From assembly GCA_021018815.1 (NCBI GenBank), contig JAITYX010000012.1:6869001-6933000 (forward strand): a DNA stretch of 64,000 nucleotides, written 5' to 3'. The stretch comes from Talinum fruticosum (lineage: Eukaryota > Streptophyta > Magnoliopsida > Caryophyllales > Talinaceae). The notes under the pieces are model-generated. The model was not told the DNA's origin and ran no database searches. It saw nothing but the letters and a program-made list of their open reading frames with translations. Below are positions 1-12,960 of this stretch, piece by piece; position 1 is the first letter of the stretch, and every line of letters begins with the position of its first letter. Both the position numbers and the translations under genes were made by a program.

Positions 1-480
1 TTATTTTAAATTGTTACCTTGACTTGACCATGGGGAGGTCTTGAAGTTCGGCGTTGTGTACTTAAACTTTGACCGCTGTTAGGTCCGAAGTTCGATGGGA
101 GGATGTCTAGACCTTGACCACCTCCGGGCCTGAAGCTCGACTAATTTGTGTCCGAACCTTCACCGTTGTTGGACCCGAAGCTCAATAGAGGTGTATTTGA
201 ACCTTGACGACTGTTGGGCCTAAAGCTCGATTAAGGTGTGTTTGAACCTTGACTGCAACCGGGCCAAAAGCTCTACCGAGTTGTATCTCGAACCTTGATC
301 GTTGCTACGACTTAAGCTCGACCGAGTTGTGTCCGAACCTTTACCGTTGTTGGGTCTAAAGCTCGACGGAGGTATGTTTGACCCTCGACTCTCGCTGGGC
401 TCGAAGCTCAACTAAGTTGTGTCCGAACCTTTACCATTGTTAGGCCTAAAACTCGACTTCTATCGACTTTTGTCTGAATA
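1..480 (-). repeat. 45-bp minisatellite, 3' region of element copy 1
   Basis: About ten degenerate units of about 45 bp, each recognisable by a gaagctcgac core followed by a cgaaccttgacc-like stretch. The array runs off the left edge of the window. It lies downstream of the gag relic on the minus strand, where the pol genes would be expected to have ended. Tandem repeats in the 3' untranslated region are a known property of Tat/Ogre elements. Confidence 0.85.
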
Positions 481-1150
481 AGGATGAATGCTTATCTTTA
501 TATAGAAATTCTTGCCTAGACTTGGTCGTTGGATGACCTAAAATCTAGGGAATGCTTGCTTGAAATATGATGTTCCATGAGGTTATTTGCCTCATTCTAT
601 ATTTGAGCTTTTTGTTTACATTCTAATAGCTCCTTTGTTTGTATAGTAGACGACTTGTGTCTTCCCCGAGTAGTTGTATGACCGTTTCGATCTTGAGCCC
701 CCATGTTCTTCTTAGGTGCTTCTGTCTAGCTCTTCTCGAATCTTGGAGAGTTGGTGAACTTTGATAGAACCTCTTCGAAAAGGGCAGTGCAGTGACCATC
801 TTAATGCTAACTTAATGCTTCATGCGGCTTGATTAAATAATTCCTTGCGAGGTGCTTTGTTATTTATGTTTTGTATTTGAAGGAGTTTGACTCGGACAAA
901 GGAGATGTATGCAGGACTCTATTCTAAAAACAAATGTATTCTTTTATTAAGATAATGCAAAAAGTTAAAAATGACAAATACAAAAATTGCACTTTACCCA
1001 CACTCCGTAAAGTAAAGCCTAAGGAAAAGTAGGCCGCTTGAACTGTGATGTACTGCTTGTTGGCGATGAACCGTAATCCTGACGGTTTAGATGAAAAAAA
1101 AGAAATAAACATTACACTCGGATAAGAAAAATCAAAGGAAAAAGTAAGCT
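481..1150 (-). other. Non-coding spacer between gag relic and 45-bp array, copy 1
   Basis: This stretch is repeated, with divergence, at about 6.6-7.4, 12.96-13.8 and 21.6-22.5 kb. No conserved reading frame is shared between copies and I recognise no protein. It follows directly after the truncated gag, so it marks the 3' side of the deletion that removed pol. Confidence 0.6.
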
Positions 1151-1169
1151 TTATTGGCATCCTTGATGA

Positions 1170-2720
1170 GTGACGGGCTCATTGGATGATCTTCTAGTCG
1201 ATTGAAGCTTATTCTTCTTCTACGAGCATGCCAAAGCATCTCTTACTATTTTGAAGTTCATGATAGGCAAGAACCTCAGGTGCTTATCATAGGTAGGTTG
1301 GAGATTCTTGATGATGACTCTAACTCGATCCTTTTTAGATGGCCGATCGATCATGTGGGCAGCCTTCGCCCTTCAGCGAGATAAGGAAGTTATTAAAGCT
1401 TTCATTGTCTCCTTGCTTGATCAATTCTAGATCGTGAAGAGTAAGCTGGTAGATCGGTATTGAAGGAGTATTGATGAAAGAACTCCCTGCAAAGATCCTT
1501 CTAGTTTGTGACCTTGTGTGGGTCGACAACGTTGTACCACTTTATGACATATGTGTCAAATGTCCATGGGAAGATGACATGGTATGTGTCCTTCAATACA
1601 TTCTTTAGAGTCATTACCCCTACAAAGTTCCTCACGTGGTGGTGAGGGTTCTAAGTTCCTTGGAACTTAATGCCAAGCATAATGAACTTTGGGTGCAACT
1701 TGCGTTTTGGGAATGAAGTGAATCCCCGGGCTTGGTAGTAGTGATTGAACATTGATGATTCCCGCAGCAGCTTCTCTATCCGATCTATTTGTGGATCCGA
1801 TTGTGGTTGGGGTTCGGGCGGGATTTTCCTTCTTTTGATTCCTCTTTAGACTTTGATTTCTTCTTTAGTTCTTTGCGTATGAGATTGAGGGTTTCTACAA
1901 TTGATTCAATCTTCTTATCCCGAGCCTCAATTTTGGCTTTTACTTTAGCAACGAGACTCTTTAATCAAGGTCATGATGGGGGTTTCCTCTAGCTTCTTGG
2001 TCGTTTTTAGAGGAGGATTGAGTTTAGTCCTTTGGCGGCGCACTGGTGTTACTAGTAAGGGTGTGGGACGTATCGGTGTTGTAACGCCCTAACCCGTAAT
2101 CACCGGCTTTAGATCGAACAAGCCGCTAACCGATGATTAGCGCAGCGAAAGGAAGGTTGGGAGTCGTCACCGCCGCCCGTGTCCGTGGACGAGGCAAGGC
2201 TTGGTCCGATGGTGTTAGTAATGTATGTATAACTCAATGATGGATAAGACAAATTAATAAAAGATACAACTAAACTTATGAATATTTACAACGGTAACAC
2301 GACCCTTGATCGACGGACGACTTTCCTAACTACTAACCAACCAACGAGTCTCCTCGCGAGCCGCTATGCCCGAGTATTTACCTCCCGGGACTTCGAAAAT
2401 TACCTAAAACAAAACAAGAAATATTTTCGCATATTGAGTTTGGTATCTTTTATTAATTGTCCATCGCTAAGTTATTTATGTACATTATTAACACCACCGG
2501 ACCCAAGCCTTGCCCTATCTCGCGGACATAGGTGGCGGTGACGACTCCCGACCTTCCTTTTCGCTGCGCTAATCATCGGCTAGCGGCTTGTTTAGTCTAA
2601 AACCGGTGATTACGGGTTGGGGGCGTTACAGGTGTGGTGCGTGCTTGTGTTGTAGTAGACTTCCTATTTCTTAACCCCTTCGAGCCAAGGTTCTTAATTT
2701 GAGTTGGATTACCTATCCCG
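1170..2720 (-). pseudogene. gag relic, copy 1 (interrupted by a foldback-like insertion)
   Basis: Minus-strand fragments match the other copies' gag, including the segment LHDLELIKQGDNESFNNFL near 1,430 and the coiled N-terminal part near 1,800-1,980. The frame is broken repeatedly and the usual internal ATG has changed. A 551-bp insertion at 2080-2630 separates the N-terminal leader segment from the rest. Gag of this kind forms the element's particle shell; this copy cannot encode a complete one. Confidence 0.75.
2080..2630. mobile_element. Foldback-like element with long terminal inverted repeats
   Basis: The insertion begins TGTAACGCC and ends GGCGTTACA. It is flanked by a 5-bp duplication GGTGT at 2075-2079 and 2631-2635. 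The empty site is visible in copy 3 near 14,741, where cgtatcggtgt runs straight into ggtacg. The terminal inverted repeats are about 190 bp long and nearly perfect, leaving a central segment of about 170 bp with no recognisable gene. TG...CA ends with a 5-bp duplication also resemble LTR integration, so an inverted pair of short LTR fragments is an alternative. Confidence 0.8.
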
Positions 2721-2859
2721 TATCCGAAAAGAGTATGCTTAGAATTGGCTCCTGGAAAAACTTCTAGAGGAGATAGGGCTTAAGTGCTCGACCCGAGGAA
2801 CGACTTATCCTAGTATAAATGAAAATGATATGCTATTCTAATTGGATGCACGTAAAGAA

Positions 2860-3400
2860 TGCATAACAAATGGAATGGAATGTATGCAATGATATGCATG
2901 ACTTAATCTGGGATTATTCTATGATTTGGCTAGTGTAGAACTTAAATGCCTAGATAGTTGTTTCTAATGGAAGATGAATTTGTTTTACCTAAATGAGAAA
3001 TTAAAATGCAAAACTGACTCATCTAATTTGATATGAATTTTAATTTGGCTAATGAAAAATGAATTGAATAGACTCACCTTAATTCGGATGATTTTATTTT
3101 TGGCTTATACAAAAGGGAAATGGAAATATGGACACACCTATTTAGAGATGAAATTTATTTTTGGCTAATACAAAAATAAAATGAATGAACACCTTAATTG
3201 GGATGAATTTATTTTTGGTTAATTAAAGAAATTGAATGCAAGATTGGACTCACCTAATTTGAGATTAAATCTGAATTTGGCTAAATGAAAAAATGCTATT
3301 ATTAGACGAACCTAAGAATGGAAAGATAAATTTAGACTTTTGGCCAAAAATGCAAAAATTTTCCTTGGGTCCACAACAATAATAAACAATGTTCGAAGGT
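2860..3400 (-). repeat. AT-rich leader minisatellite, copy 1
   Basis: Degenerate tandem repeats of roughly 50-60 bp carry the recurring words tttggctaatg and gatgaattt. They lie between the primer-binding site and gag. A related repeat occupies the leader of the plus-strand Tat/Ogre relic at 59.6-60.1 kb. Confidence 0.8.
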
Positions 3401-3485
3401 TGCTAAATGCAAGATGCCTAATGCAAATACGAGATTATTATTCACTACTCAAATTTTTAAGCTTTGCCCTCTTAATAAAAAATTT

Positions 3486-3504
3486 ATTCCCAGCTGAGTA
3501 GCCA
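3486..3504 (-). other. Primer-binding site, copy 1
   Basis: On the minus strand the LTR end (TATACA) is followed after one base by TGGCTACTCAGCTGGGAAT. It is a mutated form of the TGGCGACTC...GGGGAT site seen in copy 5. Tat/Ogre elements use sites of this form, usually attributed to tRNA-Arg; that tRNA assignment is from memory. Confidence 0.7.
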
Positions 3505-3505
3505 C

Positions 3506-5540
3506 TGTATAAACCACGGCCTGTGGCCCCACCGAGATCGGACCGAGCTTCCCACGAATTGCTTGACGTTTTAGAAAGCTCTAAAGAATGATTAGGGTTT
3601 TGAAGATGGATTTTAGAAAGTGGGGATGAACCATTTATTAAGATTCTTGAATGTTACAAAATCTGATTTTAAAATGAATTAAGCAAAATTGAATGGCGGT
3701 TTTATTAACCATTTTATTTTAGTAATTATTTTTAGAAGTTCCAGGATATTATTTCTTAACCGAAAAATAAAGATTACGGTTTCTATTGCTAGCGCGAGGC
3801 TCTAGGGCCAAACCGGTGTGAAAACACCTGTTTGGACCCGAGCCTACCTACGACCACACGATGCGGCGGTAGCTCGCACCTAATGGTGGTTGGCGCCAGC
3901 CGAAGTCCAGCTGGCCTTAACCTCCGGCTTGGATAGGCAGATCCGGAATCCTTTTTTTCTAATGTTCAATCAAAAATAGCAGGAAGTAGTGCAATAGAAA
4001 TAAATCGAAATGAGGGAGTCACTAGATAGTTTTTTAGAGAGAAAAACTAACAAAAACAAAAAGTAAAAATTTTCTCTCTCGATCTTAGTATGGGAAAAAC
4101 TAAGAACGAAAAAGGCTAAAAATGACTCCATCGGTCTAGAATCGAGAATTGAATTCGGGGACGTGGGTACAAAACGTAGGGATAAGCCCTTCCATTTCTC
4201 CCATCCAAAGACGACCATTACTAGTTCGAGTAGTGAATTTAAATTACGTACATACAAGCGAACAACATGCTAATTGAAATTAAAAGTAATCATACATAAT
4301 TATGAAAGTGATAAAAGCGAGAAATAAAGAAAGCAGAAGAAAAGGGAAAAAGAAAAGAAAGCGACAAATATAAAAGATTACATCCGGCGGTGAGGAATTA
4401 AAAGCGATACGTAATTTGTCCACAATATGGAAAGCAATAAAGAGACATAAATAAAATAAACCATTGTGGGGATTGAATTCGTGCCCTCGGGTTGTCCCAC
4501 CCGATCTTTTGATGTGATAGTGACGAATGAGAGGGCTTTTATGAGTTTTCATGGAGATAGGTAGGAAGATGTGTGGCTGATGGAGTTGAGGGATTAGATG
4601 TAGGGAGTATGATGGAAGTAGAGAAGGAATAGGCTAAAAAGGGACCGAGATATTAAAGTATAGATAAAAGTATTCAGTAGCTCTTAGGCGAGTTTCAACA
4701 GCGTGGTGCTAAGGTAGGAAGCGATGCGGAAATGAGAGTCAAGGCTCTCTATTTATAAGGACAGAGTTAGGTCAACGAAATGACCTAGGGTTAACTCGGT
4801 GAGCCCTCCAAATTTAACTGCAAAATCAAGCCAAGATAAAGTTGAGATTCAACCGGATAGAATCAGGAAAAATCGGATAAAAACATGTAAAGGGCACCGA
4901 CCACAAAGGGATTTCTAGGGTTTCGTGCCCTAACGTGCTGCCCGGGAATCTTCAAGTTGGAACGCAACGTTTTGAGGCGAAACGAAGCGTTGGGGGTATT
5001 GGCCATGGGTGATCTTGTAAGCTTTTGTGCCCTTTCTGTGCTGCCCGAGCGGTCTTGACTAAAACACAATGTTTTGAGCGAAATTACCAGTAAGAGGTGT
5101 CGGTCATGTTGGGCTTTTTAAAGGGATTGTGCGCTCCTAGTCCCGGATGGACTGTCTTGGAGCCAAGACGTAGCACTTTGATGATGGTGATCATGAAAAG
5201 CAACGTTTCACACCGCCTTGAGGCCTTCATCTCCTTATCTAATTAGACAAAGTGAAAAGCGAGTATTTTAAACTTAGAAATTCCGGTACACAACACTCGT
5301 CTCTCGTTGACTCGGGAGGTTTGGCCCGGGCTTGGACCGTCCAAAAGAAAAAGCGATTTTTGGATTGATCCAAGGCAAAAGGTTATTTATGAGGTGTTGG
5401 GGGTTTTTGTGGTTTATTGGCTTCCCTTACACCAATCAAACACAATTCGTGATCCAAATACTCAAACAAGACTCGGGATTTCATCATTGGGCCGTCAAAT
5501 AAAATAATAGAGAAAGGATGACACTTTTTAGGTATCTACA
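3506..5540 (-). mobile_element. LTR 1 (about 2.03 kb)
   Basis: On the minus strand it starts TGTAGATACC and ends TATACA, with a purine tract AAAGTGGG immediately before it and a primer-binding site after it. A TATAAATAG box lies at 4749-4757, giving a U3 of about 0.8 kb and an R-U5 of about 1.2 kb. The start and end correspond to the same points in LTRs 2 and 3. It therefore serves as the 5' LTR of copy 1 and the 3' LTR of copy 2. Confidence 0.85.
4749..4757 (-). promoter_or_regulatory. LTR TATA box
   Basis: Minus-strand TATAAATAG sits at the same LTR position in copies 1 and 4 (19625-19633), with one-base variants in copy 2 (10952-10960, TATAAATGG) and copy 3 (17353-17361, TATGAATAG). Confidence 0.65.
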
Positions 5541-5559
5541 CCCACTTTGACCAAGTCTG

Positions 5560-6590
5560 AAACACAAAGGCAAAGTAAACACTAAATGGTACTAACTCGG
5601 TACTCGGCGTTGTTTAGGAATATGATGAAATTGAGGTGTCTAAAATTTTTGACTTGAACTCTAACGAGTGGCCTGGACTTGACTGGCGGAGTTTGAAGTC
5701 TAGGTTAGTCCGAAGCTTGGCAAGGTGCTTGAACTTGACTCGGTAATAAAGTCTTAAGTCCAACTGGGGGCCTAAACTTGACCGCTTCTTTGATCCGAAG
5801 TTCGGCTGGGTATCCGAAGCTCGGCTTGTTCGGTGTCCTGAAGCTCGAATGAGGGGCCTAAACTTGACCATTCTTGGTCCGAAGCTTGGCTGAAATTTTC
5901 CGCACGAACGGTTCCGTTAGCTAATAATCGAATATGAATAGTTGCAAGTGCTACCTCGGACTTGTCCGTAGCCAATTCATACTTTAAATTGTTACCTTTA
6001 CTTGATCATACGGAGGTCCCGAGGTCCTTGCGTTTTCTATTTGAACTTTAACCGTTGTTGGGTCCGAAGTTCGATAGGACGATGTCCGAAGCTTGACCAC
6101 GGTTGAGCCCGAAGCTCGACTAAATTGTGTCAAAACCTTAACCACTCTTGGGCCTAAGACTCCACTCGACATGTCTAAACCTTAACCGTTATAGGGTCCG
6201 AAGCCCGACTAAATTGTGCCTAAACCTTAACCACTACCAGCCTTGAAGCTCGAGTAAGTTGTGTTTGAACCTTCACCGCTGTTGGACCTGAAGCTCGACG
6301 GATGTATATCCGAACGTTGACCACTGCTTGGCCTTAAGCTTGACTAAGGGGTATTTGAACCTTGATTGCTGCTTGGGCCCGAAGCTCGACTAAGTTGAGT
6401 CTAAAGCTTGACCGCTGCTCGGATTGAAGCTCGACTAAGTTGTGTTTGAACCTTTACCGTTGTTGGGCCCGAAGCTCGACAGAGGTATGTCCGAACCTTG
6501 ACCGCTGCTGGGCCTGAAGCTCGACCGAGTTGTGTCCGAACCTTTATCGCTGTTTGGCGTGAAGCTCGACTTCTATCTACTTTTGTCGAA
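5560..6590 (-). repeat. 45-bp minisatellite and degenerate flank, copy 2
   Basis: The clear array is at about 6,000-6,590, roughly 13 units of 45 bp. Towards the LTR (5,560-5,980) the same gaagctcg/gaagcttgg words recur irregularly, as if older units had decayed. Because 45 is a multiple of three, open frames run through parts of the array on both strands, but they are not preserved between copies. Confidence 0.82.
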
Positions 6591-7399
6591 ATAGGGACGG
6601 ATGCTTATCTTTATGTAGAATTTCTAGCCTAGACTTGGTCGTTAAATGACCTGAAATCTAGGGAATGCTTGCTTGAAATATGATATTCCATGAGGTTATG
6701 TGCCTCATTCTATATTTAAGCTTTTCGTTTGTGTGTTAATAGTTCCTTTGCTTGTATGGTAGATGACTTGTGTCTTCCCTTGAGTTGTTGTATGAGCCTT
6801 TCGATCTTGAGCCCCCACGTTCTTCTTCGGTGCTTGGGTCTAGCTCTTCTCGAATGTTGGAGAGTTTGTGAACTTTGATGGAATCTCTTTGAAAATGGCA
6901 CTGCGAGTGACCTTCTAAATGCTGAATTGATGCTTGATACTGCTTGATTGAATAATTCCTTGGAGGGTGCTTTGTTATTTAAGTTTTGTATTTTCGGGAT
7001 TTTGACTCATGCGAAGGAGATGTATACAAGACTCTATTCTAAAAACAAATGCATTCTTTCTATTGAAAGGATGCAAAAAGTTCAAAAAGACAAATACAAA
7101 AATTACTCTTTAGCCCTCACCCCTAAAGTAAACCATAAGGAAAGTAGGCCACTTAAGCCGTGATGTCTCGTTGTCTGGCGATGAATCGTGATCCTAATGG
7201 TTTAGGTGAAAAAAATAGCATGCTTCCCGATCGACATCTGCTCCCTTTGGTATGGAAAAGTGGCTTGAATTTGGAAAATTGGAGATAGAAATTGGGATCA
7301 AGATTAGGATTGGGGCCGGACCTCATAGGCATCCTACGTATCCACTATAACGGAAATCAAGCCTTCGTAATTCAAAAGGGAAGTATTGATTGAGGTTTT

Positions 7400-8460
7400 T
7401 TTGTTTTTTTTTTGGAAGACAAGAAATGGAAATAAATAATACACTCGGATAAGGAAAAAGCAAACATTATTAGCATCCTTGATGAGTGATGGGCTCATTG
7501 GATGATCTTCTATTCGGTTGAAGCTTGTTCTTCTTCTACGAGCATACCAGAGCATCTCCGAGTGTTTTGAAGTTCGTGATAGGTAAGAACTTCGAGTGCT
7601 AATCATAGGCAGGTTGGAGGTTCATGATGATGATTCTGACCTAATCCTTTTCAAAAGACCGATCGAGTCATGTGGGCAGCCTTCACCCTTCAGCGGGTAA
7701 GGAAGTCATTAAAGCTTTCATGTCTCCTTGCTTGATCAATTCTAAATCCCAAAGAGTAACCGGTAGACCGGTATTGTATGAGTATTTATGTAAGAACTCC
7801 CTTCAAAGATCCATCTAGTTTGTGACCTTATGTGGGTCGACAAGCATTGTACCACTTCATGACATTTGTATCAAATTTCCATGGGAAGATGACATGGTAT
7901 GTATCCTCCGGTACATTCTTTAGAGTCATTGCCCTACAAAGTTCCTCACGTGAGGGTTCTTAGTTCTGTGGAACATAATGTAAAGCATAATGAACTTTGG
8001 GTGCAACTTGCCTTGAGGGATTGAAGTTAATCCTGCGCCTGGTAGTAGTGATTGAACATTGATGATTCCCACAGCAGCTTCTCTATCCGATCTATTCGTG
8101 GATTCGATTGAGGTTGGGGTTGTAGCCGAGATTTTCCTTCTTTTGATTTCTTTTCCAATTCTTTACGTATGAGATTAAGGGTTTCCGCTCTTAACTCAAT
8201 CTTCTTATCCGAAGCCGCTATATTGGCTTCTACTTTAGCAACAAACTCTTTAATCAAGGTCATGATGGGGTTTCCTCCGGCTTCTTGGCCATTTTGGAGG
8301 AGGATTGAGTTTAGACCTTAGGCGGCGCACTAGTGTTACTAGTAAGGGTGTGGGACGTACTTGGTGTGGTGCGCGTTGGTGTTGTAGTAGACTTCTTATT
8401 CCCTAACTCCTTCGAGAAATTGTTCTGGATTTGAGTTAGATTACCTATCCTGTATCCCAA
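7400..8460 (-). pseudogene. gag relic, copy 2
   Basis: The segment at 8027-8263 reads as a lysine- and glutamate-rich, probably coiled stretch ending SSMFNHYYQ. Upstream is an in-frame ATG at 8292 within the conserved MA.KPEETP-like start. Downstream sequence matches copy 3 gag with several stops and shifts, and gag stops well short of any zinc-knuckle region. Its function in an intact element is to form the virus-like particle; this copy is defective. Confidence 0.75.
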
Positions 8461-8579
8461 AAGAGTATGCTCAAGACTGGCTCATGGAAAAACTTTTAGG
8501 GAGATGGGGCTCAAGTGCTCGACCCGAGGAATGACTCATCCTAGGATAAAAGAAAATGATATGCTCTTTTAATTGGATG

Positions 8580-9190
8580 CATGTAAAGAATGCAAAACCA
8601 ATGGAATGGAATATATGCAGCGATACACATGCCTTAATCTAGGTTGACTCTATGATTTGGCTAGTGCAGAACTTAAATGCATAGATAGTTGTTTCTAACG
8701 GTAGATGAATTTGTTTTAGCTAAATGAGAAATGAAAATGCAAAATCGACTCATCTAATTTGATATGAATTTTAATTTGGCTACTTGAAACATGAAATGAA
8801 CGGACTCACCTCAATTGAGATGATTTTATTTTTGGCTAAGGCAAAAGGGAAATGCAAATATAGACTCACCTATTTTGAGATAAAATTTACTTTTGGCTAA
8901 TGCAAAAATAAAATGAATGAACGCCTTAATTGGGATAAATTTATTTTTCACTAATGCAAAAATAAAATGCATGAACACCTTAATTGGGATGAATTTATTT
9001 ATGGTTAATGAAAAAAATAGAATGCAAGATTGGACTCACCTTATTTAAGATAAAATCTGAATTTGGCTAAATGAAGAAATGCTATTGTTAGACCAACCTA
9101 AGAATGGAAAGGTAATTTTAGACTTTTGGCTAAAATGTACAAATGGACCGACTCAAAACGATTTATTATTTTATTTTTATTTTTCACACA
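8580..9190 (-). repeat. AT-rich leader minisatellite, copy 2
   Basis: Repeated tttggctaa/tgcaaaaataaaatgaatg words in units of about 55 bp, in the same position between primer-binding site and gag as in copies 1, 3 and 5. Confidence 0.8.
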
Positions 9191-9697
9191 TGCAAGGATT
9201 ATTGAGCTCTCATCACCTATCCCTATAAGCTCACAAACAGAAGATTAAATCTAAAAAAACAATCACATTCATTCAAGCATGCAAATGAAGATAAGGTGCA
9301 AACTAATAGTCAAAAGATTTATGGTCAAAAGAGGTTTAGATTAGGTAGGATACATGGTGACTCATAGTCCGAGGATTTGGTCTTCCGTGTGGGGCACGAC
9401 AAGAGAAAATGCCAGAATCCTCGGTGCCTCTCGGTGAACCAAGGTGGTGCAAGAGCGCGTGCTACGAGGGAAGAGATACTCGTTTCCGTTTGCAATCAAC
9501 CTAATTGGGCCTCGCCTAGGATTTAGTAGGAGCCTCTTAATAAAAGGGTTAAACACGGGGTAAAATAAATTTTTCCTAGGGTTCATAACAGATAATAAAC
9601 TATGTTCAAAGGTTGCTAAATGCGAGATGCTTAATGCAAATACATTATTATTATTCACTACTCAAATTTTTAAGTTTCGCCCTCTTAATAAAAATTT

Positions 9698-9716
9698 ATC
9701 GCCATTTGAGTAGCCA
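9698..9716 (-). other. Primer-binding site, copy 2
   Basis: Minus-strand TGGCTACTCAAATGGCGAT follows the LTR end by one base. It is degraded relative to copy 5. Confidence 0.65.
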
Positions 9717-9717
9717 C

Positions 9718-11742
9718 TGTATGAACCACGGCCTCGACCCCAACGGGACTGGACTCGAGCTTCCCCATGAATTGCTTGGCATTTTAGCAAGCTTTAAAGA
9801 ATGATTTAGGGTTTTGAAGATGGATTTTAGAAAGTGGGGATGAATCGTTTGTTAAGATTCCTGAATTTTATAAAATCTTATTTTAAAATGAATTAAGCAA
9901 AGTTGAATCGAGGTTTTCTTAACCATTTTATTTTAGTAATTATTTTTAGAAGTCCCGGAATATTATTTCTTAAACGAAAAATAAAGATTAGGGTTTCTAT
10001 TTCGGCATGAGGCACTAGGGCCAAACCGGTGTGAAAACACTAGATTGGACCCCAGCTCGCCTACCGACCACACGATGCAAGCGGCAGCTGCACCTAGTGG
10101 TGGCTGGCGCCAGCCGGACGTCATGGTGGCTAGGCGAGATCCGGAATCCTTTTTTTTTCTACTGTTCAATCGAAATAGCCGCGAAGCACCGCAATAGAAA
10201 TAAATCGGAAGGACGGAATCGCCGATCGCTTTTAAGAGAGAAAAGCCAACAAAAACATAAAGTAAAAATTTGCTCTCTCGATCTTAGTATAGGATAAATA
10301 AGACCAAAAAGGCCAAAAAAGACTCCATCGGTCTAGAATCGAGAATCAAATTGGGGCGAGGGTACGAAACGTAGGGATAAGCCCTTCTGTTTCGTCCATC
10401 CAAAGACGGTCATTACTAGTTCGAGTAGCGAATTTAAATGACGTACTAAACACAAGAACACAACATGCTAATTGAAATTTAAATCCACCGAACATAATTA
10501 TGAAAGCGATAAAGGCAAAAATAAAGAAAGTAGAAGAAAAATGAAAAATAAAAAGAAAGCGAGAAATATAAAAGATTACATCGGGCGCGGACGAACTACA
10601 TACAATACATCGTTTGTCCACAATATGAAAAGCAATAAAGAGAATATAAATAAAATAAACCATTGTGGGGATTGAATTCGTGCCCTCGAGGTTATCCCAC
10701 CTGATCTGCTGATGTGATAATGGCGAATAAGAGGGGCTTTTATGAGTTTTCATGGAGATAGGTAGGCGAGATGTGTGACTCGATAGAGTTGAGGGATTAG
10801 ATGTAGGGAGTATGACGGAAGTAGAGAAGGAATAGGCTAAAAAGGGACCAAGAGATTAAAATATAGATGAACATATTCAGTAGCTCTTACGCGAGTTTCG
10901 GTAGGGTGGTGCTAAGGCGAGAACTCGTGCAGAAATGAGAGCCAAGGCTCTCCATTTATAAGGAGAGGTTAGGTCAAGGAAATGACCTAGGGATAGCTTG
11001 GCCAGCCGTCTAAATTTAACTACAAAACCGGGCCAAGATAAAGTGGAGATTGAACCGGATAGAACAAGGAAAAATCGGATAAAAACATGTAAGTGGCACC
11101 GACCACAAAGGGATTTCTAGGGTTTCGTGCCCAAGCGTGCTACCCCGGAGTCTTTAAGCTGGAACGCAACGTTTTAAGGAGAAACGAAGTGTTAGGGGCG
11201 TTGGCCATGGGTGGTCTTCTAAGGTTTTGTGCCCTTTCCGTGCTTGCCTGGGCAGTCTTGATAAAAACAAAACGTTTTGAGTGAAATTACCAGTAAGAGG
11301 CACCGGCCACGTTGGGCTTTTTAAGGGGATTGTGTGCTCCTAGTCTCGGATGGACTGTCTTGGATCCAAAACATAGCACTTTGATGCTCGTGATCATAAA
11401 AAGCAACGTTTTACGCCGTCATAAGACCTTTAGCTCCTTGTCTAAGTGAACAAAGTGAAAATTAGTATTTTGCACTTAGAAATTCCCGTACGCAACACTC
11501 ATCTCCCGTTAACTCCGGAGGTTTGGCCCGGGCTTGGACAGTCCAAAAGAAAACTCAATGTTTGGATCAATCCAAGGCAAAAGGCTATTTATGAGGTGCT
11601 AGGGGTTTTTGTGGTTTATTGGCTTCCATCACTCCAATCAAACACAATCCTTGATCCAAATTCTCAAACAGGACTCAGGATTTCATCATTGGGCCAACAA
11701 ATAAACTAACAGAGAAAGGATGACACTTTTTAGGTGTCTACA
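9718..11742 (-). mobile_element. LTR 2 (about 2.03 kb)
   Basis: It begins TGTAGACACC at 11742 and ends CATACA on the minus strand, with the purine tract at 11743-11750 and a primer-binding site at the other end. It aligns by eye along its whole length with LTRs 1 and 3. Open frames inside it are not shared between LTR copies, so I treat them as chance. Confidence 0.85.
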
Positions 11743-11829
11743 CCCACTTTGACCGAGTCCGAAAGACGAAGGTCAAAGTAGACACTAAAAGTTACTTACC
11801 TAGTATTAGCGTTGTTTAGGAATATGATT

Positions 11830-12960
11830 GAATTGAGGTGTCTAAAATTTTTGACTTGAACTCTAACAGAGGGGCTTGGACTTGACTGGCGGAGTCCGAA
11901 GTCGGGGTTGTTGATTCCTAAACATGGCTTATTTAGAAACGAAAGCTTGGATTAGTGTGCCTAAGCTTGACCATTTAGTTAGTCCGAAGCTTGGTAAGGT
12001 GCTTGAACTTCACTCGGGTTATAAAGTCTTAAGTCCAACCGAGGGCTTGAACTTGATTGCTTCTTTGATCCGAAGTTCGGCTGGGTATCCCGAGCCCGGC
12101 TCGTTCGGTGTCCTAAAGCTCGGATGAGAGGCCTAAACTTGATAATTCTTGGTCCGAAGCTTGGCTTAAATTTTCTGCACTAACAGTTTTGTTAGCTAAT
12201 AATCGAATATGAATAGTTGTAAGTGTTACCTGGAACTTGTCTCGTAGCCATTTGATGTTTTAAATTGTTGCCTTAACTTGACCGTGGGGAGGTCCTTAGG
12301 TCCTTGTGTTGTGTGTTTGAACCGTGACCACTCGTTGGGTCCGAAGTTCAATGGGAGGATGTCTTAACCTTGACCACGATTGGGCTCGAAGCTCAACTAA
12401 ATTGTGTCGGAACCTTGACCACTCATAGGCCCGAGACTCGACCGAGGTGTCTAAACCTTGATCGCTATAGGGCTTGAAGTTCGACTAAGTTGTGCTCGAA
12501 CCTTGACCACTACCGGCTCGAAGCTCGACTAAATTGTGTCCGAACCTTCACCATTGTTGGGCCCGAAGCTCGACGAATGTGTGTCCGAACCTTGACCGTT
12601 GCTTGGGCCCGAAGATCGATTAAGATGTATTTGAACCTTGATCGCTGCTGGGCCTGAAACTCGACCGAGTCAAGTCTAAACCTTGACCGCTACTGGGATT
12701 GAAGCTTGATTGAGTTGTGTCTAAACCTTTACCGTTGTTGGCTCGAAGCTCGATTGAGTTGTGTCTTAACCTTTACCGCTTTTGGGCCCGAAGCTCGACG
12801 GAGGTATGTCCGAACCTTGACCGCTGCTGGGCCGAAACTTGACTAAGTTAAGTCCGAACCTTGACCGTCGCTGGGCTTGAAGCTCGACCGAGTTGTGTCC
12901 GAACCTTTACCGTTGTTGGGCCCGAAACTCAACTTCTATCTACTTTTGTCAAAATAAGGA
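11830..12960 (-). repeat. 45-bp minisatellite and degenerate flank, copy 3
   Basis: The regular array is at about 12,270-12,950 with roughly 15 units, the longest in the window. The proximal part at 11,830-12,200 holds irregular related words. Unit number differs between copies (about 10, 13, 15, 6 and 14). Confidence 0.83.

Noticed and set aside
10346..10753. 135-residue frame inside LTR 2, with a leucine/phenylalanine-rich middle
   Set aside because: It lies in the R-U5 part of an LTR. The equivalent frames in LTRs 1, 3 and 5 are broken at different places, so coding is not supported.
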